This document shows positions 1 to 8,165 of a stretch of DNA of 47,465 nt, piece after piece; positions within the stretch are counted from its first letter, which is position 1, and the number at the start of each line of letters is the position of its first letter. Below the pieces are notes generated by a model, which did not search any database, was not told where the DNA came from, and saw only the letters and a program-made list of their open reading frames with translations. The position numbers and the translations under genes were made by a program. The stretch comes from Planctomycetota bacterium (GTDB taxonomy: Bacteria > Planctomycetota > Planctomycetia > JALXBF01): NCBI GenBank assembly GCA_026991575.1, contig JALXBF010000131.1, positions 1 through 47,465 on the forward strand, in the 5' to 3' direction.

Positions 1-3000
1 GTCTCCTCGTCGGCATTCCAGTAGCCTTTCCGCGCTGCTTCGAGCAGGATCTCCGTCACCTCCTGAAAAGCAAACGGGTTGGTTCGCTCAAACCAGTCTC
101 GAATTCCCAGCCCCTTTGCGTCCTGAACGTAGATGGCCACGATTCGGTTCCAGATCGCATCGTCGACGCTGTCCTCGCGCATGATCTTCCAGCCAAGCGT
201 GTTTGCCACATGGACCGCGATCTGGTCTGCTCCCGCGTAGCCTTCGCGCATCATGCCCTCGATCCACTTACGATTGAACAGCCGCACGCGGAAATCACGA
301 CGCAGTGCTTCTTCGGCACGCACGAGTTGAGCCTGATCGGGGTCACGCACGTCCGAAAGGAACCATTCCGGCTCGCGTCCGGTTAGATACTTGATCGCCA
401 GGGACAGGCTACCACCTTTGTACCATACGTACTTGTTCGACAGGGGACTCCGCGTCCGGTCCGACCAGCTACGCAGGAGTAAGTCCGTCTGGTGGACGTG
501 GGTCTCGTATGCGTCCCGGGCAGCGACCCCCCATGCGCCCTTCGTGTACGCGTACGTTGCGAACGACAGGTACGTTTCCATCAGCTCGGCGCGTGTGTCC
601 CATTCGCCGGAACGCTCCACCAGGTAGTAGTACCCGGCACTGCCGTACTGTCCAACCGGGGCGCCGAAGATGCGTGCCTGCGCCAGCCGGTTTGCTTCGG
701 CCTCTGTGCGGCCCACTTCCAGAAGCCGTTGCTTTGCCTGTTGCGTATGAAGCCAGACGTAGTTGTCCGGTTCTTGCAGTCCGGCGACCAGCCGTACGGC
801 CTTGTCCAACAGCTGCATCCTGCTGGGCAGCATGTCACGGTAGTAGCCCAATGCTGAGATGAACACGTCGATTCTGGGCCGCCGCAGTTCGTCTCGTGGA
901 ATGACTGTCAGGTCGCTGACCAAGTTTCGCTCGTCCCACACCGGCCGCACGCCGAGCAGGTACAGGATCTGACCTTCCATGACGCCGTAGTCCTGGAACG
1001 TCGCGAATGAATTCAAGCTGAACGCGACACGTCGTGGGTAGCGGCCGTGCCGTTTTCGGAAGTCGGCCAGCATGTTATCGACCAGCCGCACGGCGATTTC
1101 CCAGGACGCGTGCGTGGGTACCTCTTCAGGGTTCATCGTGTACATGTTGCGCCCGGTCGGCAGCACCGCGGGATTGCGATCGGGGCTGTTGGCGGGGCCC
1201 GGGGCGATGAACTTGCCGTCGAGGGCGGCCAGCAGGGCGTCGATTTCCCGGCTTGTCTGCGCGAAGCCTTCATCGAGCCGCCGGGCCAGGGCCAGATCCT
1301 GCTGTAGCTGCTGGAATGCCTGTTCCTCCTGCGGCAGCTGTCCGCCTGCTGCCCGAATGGCCTCTGCCAGCTCTAGGCCTTCGCGAAGAACGGATCGCAC
1401 GATCTCCTCGCCGCGCGCCCGCAGGAACTTCCACCGGTCCCCCTCGATGGCAAAACGCCGGTCGGGGTAGCAGACCGCCAGATGTTCCAGGAACCGGCGT
1501 CGCAGACAGGTGACGATCCACGGCAGACGCACCTCATCCGGTGGCGCCTGCCCCAGGACGTGCAGGCTCACAGGGGTGGTTTCGTTGTGTATCTCGTGCA
1601 GGTACTCTTGCACCCGCACGATCTGGTCCTCGCTGAAGAGGCCGTCCTCGGCCGGCTGGAGGTTCAGCTCGGTGTCCAGACCGGTGTCCCGCACTTGCCG
1701 ACTGATCCGCTGGCGGAACTTTTCCTTCAGTGCCCCCGGCTCGAGCGCCTGCCACTTGTCGATGTCGTTGTGCAGATTCGCCAGTTCGTCGGACAGGCCG
1801 GCGTGCACCGAAGGGGGAACGAGGTGGTCGACGAGCACAGCGTACGCTCGCCGCCGGGCTGGTCCCGATTCTCCCAGGTTGTTGATCACCCACGGGTTGA
1901 TGTTTGGCATCGTGCCGATGACAATGTCCGGCCAGTCGTAGCGGGACAGGCCAGTGCCTTTGCCGGGCAGGATGAACTCGGTGCCGTGCGTGCCAAAATG
2001 TACGATTGCATCGGCACGGAATCCCTCTTGGAGCCAGAAATACGTGGCCAGGTAGTGGTGTGGAGGGGGAGTGAGCCGGTCGTGCGCCAGCGACGTATCG
2101 TAGGCTTCGCCTCGGAGTGGCTGAGGCAACAGGATTACGTTGCCCAGGTCGATGCGCGGGATCACGATGAATCGGTTTGAGCCATCGGACCAGACCATGA
2201 ACCGGCCCGGTGGCGGCCCCCACCGCTCGATGAGTTCCTGCCGGCGGGCCGAGGGCACCTTGTCCCGGAGCCATGCCTCGTACTGGGCTACGGGCACCAG
2301 CACTGCCTTGCCACTGCGGGCCAGACGATCCAGTGACTCCGGAGCCCACGGTCCAATCTGGCGCCCGTGGTCGATCATCCACTCGATGAGTTCCTGACCA
2401 GTGGCCGGTAGCGGCCCGACCCGATAGCCAGCTTGTTTCAGGCGAGCCAGGACGCGGACCATACTCTTGGGGCCGTTCATGAACATGCCGGTCGCGCTGC
2501 CCCGCATCAGCTCGCCTTTGCCCGATTCCCGGTTGTAGTAGATGAACGCGATCCGTTTCTCGTGATTGGGCAGGCGCCGGAGCCGGGCCCAAGCTGCCGC
2601 CCGGTCCACCAGGTGCTCGACGCGCTCCGGAATGGGTACAAACGCTTCCGGACTGCCACCCCCTTCGTGCGTGCCGGCTGCTACCTGAGGTTCGATCGCA
2701 CCAAGCAGCTCCTGACTGATGATGTGGAACGCCAGTTCATGTGCTGCCAGCCCGACCGTACTCGGTTCCCACTCGCCGATCGACTGCTTGCGCAAGAAGA
2801 TCGAGTGGAGGTGTGGTACGCCCAGCTTTTCGCGCCACTGAGGGTTTTCCCGGCTATGGCAGGTGTGAATTACCACGTCGGGCCGAAAAGCTTCCACATT
2901 CCGGCGATACGAGTCGCTGAGGTCGACGGCAGCCACGGCCAGCATGCCACGCTGTTCACAGACTCTGATGAGGGCGTCCACCACCGCCGGTTGCTGGTAC

Positions 3001-3680
3001 AGAAGATGGGTTCCATGCACGGCGATGACCACACGAACGGCTTGGTCCGTCGGTTTGCCGACAGCCTTCGCCCACCGCAAGAACTGCTCCGTGCTGTCAA
3101 ACAGTGCCTCGTGGTCCGGATGGTAAAGCTTGCCGCGGATCTGGTCGGCCGGCTCCGGAGGCAGCACCTTGCGATCCTGCCCCAGATAGCGAGCTGCGAC
3201 GTAGATCAGCAGGCGGCGCAGGTTTTCGCGGGTGTTCCCGTAGTAGGCGGCCAGTTTGGGATCGTGCTGAATCAGGCCGAGTTGTTTCAGGCGTGGGATG
3301 CGCCGTTCGGCCAGGCCTGAGATCGACAGGATCACGAGGTCGGGGTTTCCTTGCTTTGCCTTTCGCAGAACTGTTACGTACTGATCGCTTGCCTCGGCCC
3401 GGACGTGTTGGATGAGCACGGCGTCAAACCGTGCAAGATCGGCTTGTTCAGCCTCCACGGCGTCGTCGGGAACGTACTCTACGCGGAGCCTAAGCGGTTG
3501 TGCGAACTGCCGGAGGTGTTCGAAGATACCACCATGCAGTCCCAGGAACGCAATCGTTGGCTCATCGTTGCCGGCACCGACCGGCGGTGCGTCGGCGGCG
3601 GCTGGCGCTGCCCGGCACAGCGCCAGCGTCCAGAATGCGGCACCGAGGGCTCGTAGCAAGCGGCCCGTGATCCGCGGCAC
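1..3680 (-). CDS. Exported CobN/HmuS-type metal chelatase large subunit, 3' end beyond window
   Basis: About 1226 codons of one open frame are visible, and it runs off the left edge. It starts at GTG 3680, one base after the stop of the DUF1559 gene. The frame is consistent at both ends and reads as the CobN / Mg-chelatase-H (class I chelatase) family. Key signs are HFGTHGTE (His561, His565, Glu568) followed by LPGK and GLS, then an NNLGE...ARRR stretch matching the family's metal/tetrapyrrole site, and near residue 1138 the C-terminal WIEGMMREGYAGA signature. Unlike cytoplasmic CobN of B12 synthesis, it opens with a signal peptide: RITGRLLR, a hydrophobic core ALGAAFWTLAL, then an Ala-rich cleavage region around residues 25-31. 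No cobalamin gene is nearby. Known: family members insert Co or Mg into tetrapyrroles, and HmuS homologues are linked to heme use. Inference: it acts on a metal cofactor in the periplasm. The substrate is unknown. Confidence 0.88.
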   Translation of the reverse strand, partial: MPRITGRLLRALGAAFWTLALCRAAPAAADAPPVGAGNDEPTIAFLGLHGGIFEHLRQFAQPLRLRVEYVPDDAVEAEQADLARFDAVLIQHVRAEASDQYVTVLRKAKQGNPDLVILSISGLAERRIPRLKQLGLIQHDPKLAAYYGNTRENLRRLLIYVAARYLGQDRKVLPPEPADQIRGKLYHPDHEALFDSTEQFLRWAKAVGKPTDQAVRVVIAVHGTHLLYQQPAVVDALIRVCEQRGMLAVAAVDLSDSYRRNVEAFRPDVVIHTCHSRENPQWREKLGVPHLHSIFLRKQSIGEWEPSTVGLAAHELAFHIISQELLGAIEPQVAAGTHEGGGSPEAFVPIPERVEHLVDRAAAWARLRRLPNHEKRIAFIYYNRESGKGELMRGSATGMFMNGPKSMVRVLARLKQAGYRVGPLPATGQELIEWMIDHGRQIGPWAPESLDRLARSGKAVLVPVAQYEAWLRDKVPSARRQELIERWGPPPGRFMVWSDGSNRFIVIPRIDLGNVILLPQPLRGEAYDTSLAHDRLTPPPHHYLATYFWLQEGFRADAIVHFGTHGTEFILPGKGTGLSRYDWPDIVIGTMPNINPWVINNLGESGPARRRAYAVLVDHLVPPSVHAGLSDELANLHNDIDKWQALEPGALKEKFRQRISRQVRDTGLDTELNLQPAEDGLFSEDQIVRVQEYLHEIHNETTPVSLHVLGQAPPDEVRLPWIVTCLRRRFLEHLAVCYPDRRFAIEGDRWKFLRARGEEIVRSVLREGLELAEAIRAAGGQLPQEEQAFQQLQQDLALARRLDEGFAQTSREIDALLAALDGKFIAPGPANSPDRNPAVLPTGRNMYTMNPEEVPTHASWEIAVRLVDNMLADFRKRHGRYPRRVAFSLNSFATFQDYGVMEGQILYLLGVRPVWDERNLVSDLTVIPRDELRRPRIDVFISALGYYRDMLPSRMQLLDKAVRLVAGLQEPDNYVWLHTQQAKQRLLEVGRTEAEANRLAQARIFGAPVGQYGSAGYYYLVERSGEWDTRAELMETYLSFATYAYTKGAWGVAARDAYETHVHQTDLLLRSWSDRTRSPLSNKYVWYKGGSLSLAIKYLTGREPEWFLSDVRDPDQAQLVRAEEALRRDFRVRLFNRKWIEGMMREGYAGADQIAVHVANTLGWKIMREDSVDDAIWNRIVAIYVQDAKGLGIRDWFERTNPFAFQEVTEILLEAARKGYWNADEE

Positions 3681-3681
3681 G

Positions 3682-4683
3682 CTAGAACTCCTGATTGATG
3701 TTCTCGCGACCGTTCCGCGTTCCTAGCGCGCGAAAGACGTCTACCGAGATCGTTTCCGAGATGAACCGCACCGAGCCGTCGGCCATCGCCACATTGACAC
3801 CGTCGCTGTGGTAGCTGCGGGCGGCGAAGTTGACGCAGCCGTTGTGAGGGGCCTTGCAGTCATACCTGGGGTCGTTCGGTACGCGATTCGTGCTGAACAT
3901 GTTGTGTTGGGGATTGCCGCCGAGCCAGACAACACCACGGTCGGAGGCGTTGGGCACCAGGCCCTGGCAGCTGTCGATGTTCTCGGCGTTTGCCCCAACG
4001 CCACCACCGCGACGGGCGAAGATGTAGTTGTCCTTGAGGGTAAACGGGTCGAGGTCCCCCTTAAGCGTTTCGCTGAGGGCGATCGTCATGGTAGTGCCGT
4101 CGGGGATTTCCGCGATCCGAATCCAGGTCTGGTGGCCGAAGAGTCCGTTGCACCGCTTGCCGCGACACCGGCAACTGGTGCCCTGGTTCCCCATGTAGTT
4201 GATCGGTGCCCAGATCGGATGCATCTTCCCCACCGGATCGGCCGGGCAGATGAACTCCGGGATCCAGACGCTTCCCGGTTTGTAGAACGCAGGGTTCTGG
4301 TGGACCGATCGCCGCCAGTCCACGCGGTCGAAGTTAATGGCGTTGTAGACGTTTTCATGTCCGATGAACGGCAGCAAGTAGGTGGCCCAGCCGAACTGGT
4401 GGCGGTACTCCGGGCCCCGGCGTCCGGTCTCCAGGTGTCCGGCGGGGAACATGCCGTGAAGGTCGTGGTAGCGCATCAGGGCGATGCCCAGTTGCTTGAG
4501 GTTGTTGGCGCACTGGGTGCGCCGCGCGGCAGCGCGCACCCGCTGCACGGCAGGCATCAGCAGCGACATCAAGATCGTCATGATGGCAATGACAACCAGC
4601 AGCTCAATCAGCGTGAAGCCGACTCTGCCGGCTTTCGCGCACCGTACAACCATCGGCGCTCTCCGCACGTTTGCTCGTATCAC
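3682..4683 (-). CDS. DUF1559 pseudopilin-like protein (H-X9-DG family)
   Basis: A prepilin-type N-terminus GFTLIELLVVIAIM is followed by one long hydrophobic helix, and the C-terminus carries the planctomycete DUF1559 hallmark SDGVNVAMADGSVRF. The protein has 333 residues from GTG 4683, or 323 from ATG 4653. The GTG overlaps the upstream lipoprotein stop as GTGA, which favours translational coupling, but the internal ATG leaves a shorter pilin leader and is also plausible. The middle contains a Cys-rich patch (CRCRGKRC). The family is greatly expanded in Planctomycetota, and its members are thought to be type II/IV pseudopilin-like surface or periplasmic proteins; individual functions are mostly unknown. 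It lies between a metal-type lipoprotein and an exported chelatase, so I infer a role in the same envelope process. Confidence 0.9.
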   Translation of the reverse strand: MIRANVRRAPMVVRCAKAGRVGFTLIELLVVIAIMTILMSLLMPAVQRVRAAARRTQCANNLKQLGIALMRYHDLHGMFPAGHLETGRRGPEYRHQFGWATYLLPFIGHENVYNAINFDRVDWRRSVHQNPAFYKPGSVWIPEFICPADPVGKMHPIWAPINYMGNQGTSCRCRGKRCNGLFGHQTWIRIAEIPDGTTMTIALSETLKGDLDPFTLKDNYIFARRGGGVGANAENIDSCQGLVPNASDRGVVWLGGNPQHNMFSTNRVPNDPRYDCKAPHNGCVNFAARSYHSDGVNVAMADGSVRFISETISVDVFRALGTRNGRENINQEF

Positions 4684-4946
4684 TGTTGTTCGAGCCAGGC
4701 CTTCAGCTCATCGGCACACTTCTGGTCGCACACCGGATAGACCACTCCCTGGAACGTCATCAGGTTCTTCTCGGTAACCGCCTCGATCTGGCGATCGCAC
4801 TGGGCGCACGGCACCGTCCTGCCGATGAATGTCGTCGCCTCTAGCTCTGGGTAGCCCCCCTCGGTGCAGCCGACCAGGGGCAAGACCAGCACCGAGACGC
4901 TCAACCACAGCAGCCGGCGGCGCCAGAGGCACTGCTTGGCAAACAT
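4680..4946 (-). CDS. Small lipoprotein with a TRASH-like Cys4 metal-binding module
   Basis: From ATG 4946 this encodes 88 residues. A basic start and hydrophobic core end in a lipobox LVGC (lipidated Cys27). The mature part holds CAQC (Cys47, Cys50) and, 22 residues later, CDQKC (Cys73, Cys77). That spacing resembles TRASH/YHS-type metal-binding modules. GTG 4949, directly before the ATG, is an alternative start: a GGGAGG lies 10 bases upstream of it and 13 upstream of the ATG. It is the first gene of the operon with the DUF1559 protein and the CobN-like chelatase. I infer an envelope-anchored metal binder or donor/acceptor for the chelatase. The Cys pattern is seen directly; the domain assignment is by eye. 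Confidence 0.75.
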   Translation of the reverse strand: MFAKQCLWRRRLLWLSVSVLVLPLVGCTEGGYPELEATTFIGRTVPCAQCDRQIEAVTEKNLMTFQGVVYPVCDQKCADELKAWLEQQ

Positions 4947-5014
4947 CACCGGTTCCGTACCTCCCTTTGAACCGAATGCCCACGGTCTGCGACGCCGCAA
5001 GCAACTGCTGTGCC

Positions 5015-5035
5015 CGGTACGAAAGTCCCGTACCG
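5015..5035. promoter_or_regulatory. Perfect 7-bp inverted repeat in the chelatase operon leader
   Basis: CGGTACG and CGTACCG are separated by 7 bases, about 70 bases upstream of the lipoprotein start. On the operon strand an outer CACGGT/ACCGTG pairing around a second TGCG-GCGT-CGCA hairpin would compete for the same bases, so it could be either an operator or an RNA switch. No B12-box or other riboswitch core was recognised. Confidence 0.35.
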
Positions 5036-5185
5036 TGAGCAGGTTCTCGGGAGGATCGCCGAACCGATCCGGTCAAACTTTCGCCGCGCGGCGGATAGCT
5101 GTCCCTCCTGGGGCGCGACAACAGCGGCGGCTGCGCACGGTCTCCACGGGACGGTGGCCGATGACGGCGACCGGTAGCCTAGCCG

Positions 5186-5362
5186 CTACAGCCCCCAGAG
5201 GTGGATGGCAACGAGGACCAGGAAGACAATGCCCAGGAGCAGTGAGAAGCTGCAGAAGGTTCGGAGCGCGGTGACCCGAATATCGCGCCAGTCTTCGTAC
5301 CGGGTCGCCGCATACACCAGGCTGATGACAACCAGCAGCGGTAAGAGCGTCAGCAGCTTCAT
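5186..5362 (-). CDS. 58-residue two-helix membrane protein
   Basis: Starting at ATG 5362, this short protein has an N-terminal hydrophobic helix (MKLLTLLPLLVVISLVYAAT), a charged YEDWRDIR stretch and a second long hydrophobic helix ending at IHLWGL. The start overlaps the stop of the DUF6677-like gene by four bases (ATGA), which is strong evidence that it is real and translationally coupled. I do not recognise a characterised family. A small accessory subunit or partner of the upstream membrane protein is a reasonable inference. Confidence 0.75.
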   Translation of the reverse strand: MKLLTLLPLLVVISLVYAATRYEDWRDIRVTALRTFCSFSLLLGIVFLVLVAIHLWGL

Positions 5363-5922
5363 CCCTTGCGTTCGCTCGCGCGTCGTTTCCGCAGGTAGTA
5401 CCACACGGCAGGTCCGCCGTACGCGTCCCAGATGATGAACACGTTGAGCAACCCGGCCACCATGGTGTAGAGCACAGCGATTTCCCACCGTTCGTTCAGC
5501 CGCGCGTTCAATTCAGACAACTCCGCCTTGGTTGGCGGGTAGGCGAAGCGACCCAGTAGCGGCAACGGACCACGATCGCGGGCTGCCCACTGAAGGGCCG
5601 ATGGGATCGTGACCCAGCCCACTGGCAAGCGGCTGGCGCCGGCAAGTCCCATACAGTACAGCGTGAATCGCAGGCGGGCCACCGTACCCGACGGCACGGC
5701 CAGCGCCGGATCGGGCCGCGACCAGTAGATCGTGCGGCCTTCACCAAGCACCTGTCCCGTCAGCATGAGCACGGTGGTGCAGGTAAAGAACAGAACGGCC
5801 TTACCCCGCCGCCCCTGGTACCACTGGCCGAGTCCGGGCACGAGCCAGCTTAGCAGAGCAGCCAGGACTGGGTTCTTCAGGTCGATGCGTGGCAGTGTCT
5901 GGTCGGGTTGCTTCTCGGGCAT
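5359..5922 (-). CDS. DUF6677-like multi-pass membrane protein
   Basis: 187 residues. After a short polar start, the segment NPVLAALLSWLVPGLGQWYQGR begins a hydrophobic region; this VPGLG..YQGR signature is characteristic of a planctomycete membrane family I recall as DUF6677 (related in style to TM2-like domains). A second helix follows (AVLFFTCTTVLMLTGQVLG), then a soluble middle and a last helix near residues 148-168, with a basic tail RKRRASERKG. Function is unknown. It is followed by the coupled 58-residue protein. The gap of about 124 bases to the upstream lptB leaves open whether all three genes share a transcript. Confidence 0.8.
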   Translation of the reverse strand: MPEKQPDQTLPRIDLKNPVLAALLSWLVPGLGQWYQGRRGKAVLFFTCTTVLMLTGQVLGEGRTIYWSRPDPALAVPSGTVARLRFTLYCMGLAGASRLPVGWVTIPSALQWAARDRGPLPLLGRFAYPPTKAELSELNARLNERWEIAVLYTMVAGLLNVFIIWDAYGGPAVWYYLRKRRASERKG

Positions 5923-6046
5923 GCCTCTCGCTCGTCACGGCTGCTTCGAGTAAACGGCGGCGGTAACCTGGCCAGAGTGCAAGTGCATCCAGTGGAATCT
6001 TACGGGCCTCGGTGCCTGCAGTCCGCGCCGCGGCTCGGCCAGCCGG

Positions 6047-6808
6047 CTATGCCGCGCTCTTCTGGCGGCATCGTTCCAGGTATTCCTGGGCCCAATCGCG
6101 TCCGAAGTACACGTCCTGGGCACGCCGGTTACTGACCACTTCCTGGGGCGTTCCATGCACGAGCACAGACCCTTCGTAGATCACGTAGGTTCGCGTGGTG
6201 ATGTCCAGCGTTTCCTGGGCGTTGTGGTCGGTGATGAGGATGCTGATTCCCTCGTCACGGAGCTCGAGCACGAGCCGCCGGATGTCCTGGATGGCGCGCG
6301 GATCGACGCCGGTGAACGGTTCATCAAGCAGGATCAGACTTGGGTTGGACACCAGACAGCGGGCAATCTCCAACCGCCGCTTTTCGCCGCCGGATAACTG
6401 CCGCGCCAGGCTCTTGCGTAGGTGGCTCAGGCCGAAGTGCTCGAGCAACGTATCGACCACCTCACGCCGCGATCGAGCGGTGTGGTTGGGCATGAACTCC
6501 AGGATGGCCAGCAGGTTTTGCTCGACGGTAAGGTTCCGGAAGACGCTCGTTTCCTGAGGTAGGTAGCCGAGGCCGAGGCGGGCCCGGCGGTACATGGGCC
6601 AGTTGGTGATATCCGTGCCGGCGAAACGGACGCGGCCGCCATCGGCCTTGAGCGTGCCCATCACGATACGGAACGATGTCGTCTTACCGGCACCGTTCGG
6701 GCCAAGCAGGCCGACGATTTCGCCTTTGTTGACGTGGAAGCTGACCCCGTCCAGAACCTTCCGCGAACCGTAATACTTCACGAGCCCTTCGGCCTCCAGC
6801 AGCGGCAT
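6047..6808 (-). CDS. lptB: LPS export ABC transporter ATP-binding protein LptB
   Basis: 253 residues forming a complete ABC ATPase: Walker A GPNGAGKTT near residue 36, Q-loop YLPQETSVFRNLTVEQN, signature LSGGEKRRLEIAR, Walker B SLILLDEPFTGVDP and the H-loop ITDHNAQETL. The PQETSVFRNLTVEQNL stretch and the VYFGRDW-type tail are characteristic of LptB rather than of amino-acid or LolD ATPases. In the Lpt complex it powers LptFG to move lipopolysaccharide from the inner to the outer membrane. The start is well supported by AAGGAGG seven bases upstream of ATG 6808. No lptFG or lptA is adjacent. Confidence 0.93.
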   Translation of the reverse strand: MPLLEAEGLVKYYGSRKVLDGVSFHVNKGEIVGLLGPNGAGKTTSFRIVMGTLKADGGRVRFAGTDITNWPMYRRARLGLGYLPQETSVFRNLTVEQNLLAILEFMPNHTARSRREVVDTLLEHFGLSHLRKSLARQLSGGEKRRLEIARCLVSNPSLILLDEPFTGVDPRAIQDIRRLVLELRDEGISILITDHNAQETLDITTRTYVIYEGSVLVHGTPQEVVSNRRAQDVYFGRDWAQEYLERCRQKSAA

Positions 6809-6845
6809 CGACGTTCCTCCTTGCTGGCGCTCCTGTGGCGGTGCT

Positions 6846-6874
6846 ATTGTAGGCCTCGGCCCGCTGCCCTGAAA
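6846..6874 (-). promoter_or_regulatory. Candidate lptB promoter
   Basis: On the minus strand a TACAAT -10 (6846-6851) lies 17 bases from a weak -35 TTTCAG (6869-6874). Transcription would begin about 30 bases before the lptB start. Confidence 0.35.
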
Positions 6875-6898
6875 GGCAGATTCAGCGTTGCTGGCTGC

Positions 6899-8083
6899 TT
6901 ACGGTTCCCGTTGCGCGTGCTCCCAAGCGGACCGGGCAGCCGCGTACACGTCCTGCAACGGCACGCCGTGCCGTCGAGCCGCCTGACGGCACGACTCGTA
7001 CTCGGGACAGAACCGTTCGCGGCCGTCCGGAAGTCGCGCGACCTTGCCGCTGATCGATCCGTACGGTGTCTCGACGACCGCAGCGCGGCGAGGGAGCGTG
7101 CGACGGGCACAGCGCAGGCGACGTAGTCCCAGAGTTCCCGTTTCCAGGAACAGCACCTCCTCGAGGGTTCGGACCTCCGCGTCCCGTGCCAGGACCCTTA
7201 GCAACACGGCCGGTCGGTTCTTCTTGCCCGTCGCCTGCAGCACCTGCACGTCCAAGGCGCCGGCTTCTAGCAAACGTTCCATCGCGTAGCCGAGCAACTC
7301 ACCCGGCACGTCGTCTAGATTGCACTCCAGCACCCAGATATGCTGTGCCTCACCCGGTTCAGCCCACTCCATCGCGCCGAGATATGCCCTCAGAATGTTC
7401 GGGTGGCGGGGGAAGTCCCTGGTTCCGGCGCCGCAACCGACGGCTGTCAGTGTCATCGGCGGCAGCGGACCGAACTCATCGACCAGCTCGGCCAGCAGCG
7501 CCGCGCCAGTCGGTGTGCACAGCTCGGCTTCAACCGGGCCCCCTTCAATCGGCACGCCCTTCAGCAGCTGGGCCGTGCCCGGTGCCGGGATCGACACCCG
7601 GCCGTGGGCGATCTCGCCACTACCGCCGCCGACTGATACCCGGCTGGCCAGCACACGGTCCACACCCAGCCGATGGATGCCGTGCACCACTCCAACGATG
7701 TCCACCAGCGTATCCACGGCGCCGACTTCGTGAAAGTGGACTTCGTCAATCGGGCGGCCGTGGACGGTTGCTTCCGCTTCGGCCAGCCGTCGGAAAACAG
7801 CCAGCGCCCGCTGCGCCACCGCCGCGTCCAGCCGCGCGTTGCGAATAATCTCTTCGATTTCCGGTAGATGGCGATGATGCTGCTGACGGGAGCATACAAC
7901 CCGCACCAGTGTGGCGGCAAAGCCTGCCCGCTGGACCCGCTCGGCCGAAACTGTCGCATCCAGGCCCATTGCGCCGGCTACTTGCTGCAGCTCGGTCACG
8001 GGCACGCCCAGTTCGACCAGGGCCCCCAGCAGCATGTCGCCGCTGACTCCGCTGAAGCAGTCCAGATACAGCACACGCAGCAT
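6899..8083 (-). CDS. larC: Nickel pincer cofactor biosynthesis protein LarC
   Basis: 394 residues from ATG 8083, with AAGGG just upstream. The N-terminus YLDCFSGVSGDMLLGAL is the LarC signature. It is followed by a His-rich metal-type stretch (QQHHRHLPEIEEII), EVHFHEVGAVDTLVDIVG, the PTGAALLAEL region, and a complete C-terminal domain with the LECNLDDVPGE segment. LarC inserts nickel, with CTP, into the pyridinium-dithiocarboxylate precursor made by LarB and LarE, giving the NPN cofactor of lactate racemase-type enzymes. It is a single uninterrupted frame, unlike the frameshifted larC1/larC2 of Lactobacillus. No larA, larB or larE is in the window. It is divergent from lpdA across an 82-base gap. 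Confidence 0.92.
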   Translation of the reverse strand: MLRVLYLDCFSGVSGDMLLGALVELGVPVTELQQVAGAMGLDATVSAERVQRAGFAATLVRVVCSRQQHHRHLPEIEEIIRNARLDAAVAQRALAVFRRLAEAEATVHGRPIDEVHFHEVGAVDTLVDIVGVVHGIHRLGVDRVLASRVSVGGGSGEIAHGRVSIPAPGTAQLLKGVPIEGGPVEAELCTPTGAALLAELVDEFGPLPPMTLTAVGCGAGTRDFPRHPNILRAYLGAMEWAEPGEAQHIWVLECNLDDVPGELLGYAMERLLEAGALDVQVLQATGKKNRPAVLLRVLARDAEVRTLEEVLFLETGTLGLRRLRCARRTLPRRAAVVETPYGSISGKVARLPDGRERFCPEYESCRQAARRHGVPLQDVYAAARSAWEHAQREP

Positions 8084-8165
8084 CGCAGTACCCTTGTGGT
8101 CATTGTGGTGATCCGTTAGCAGGCTGTTGCGGCTTAGAAAAGGATACTCAAGCAAGGAGCCCGGC

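Noticed and set aside
1534-2592. A 352-codon minus-strand frame inside the chelatase.
   Set aside because: It is in a different frame from the CobN-like protein, which carries the conserved motifs through this whole stretch.
4947-5185. A cobalamin riboswitch upstream of the chelatase operon.
   Set aside because: Considered because of the CobN-like gene, but no B12-box or conserved core was found; only the inverted repeat is supported.
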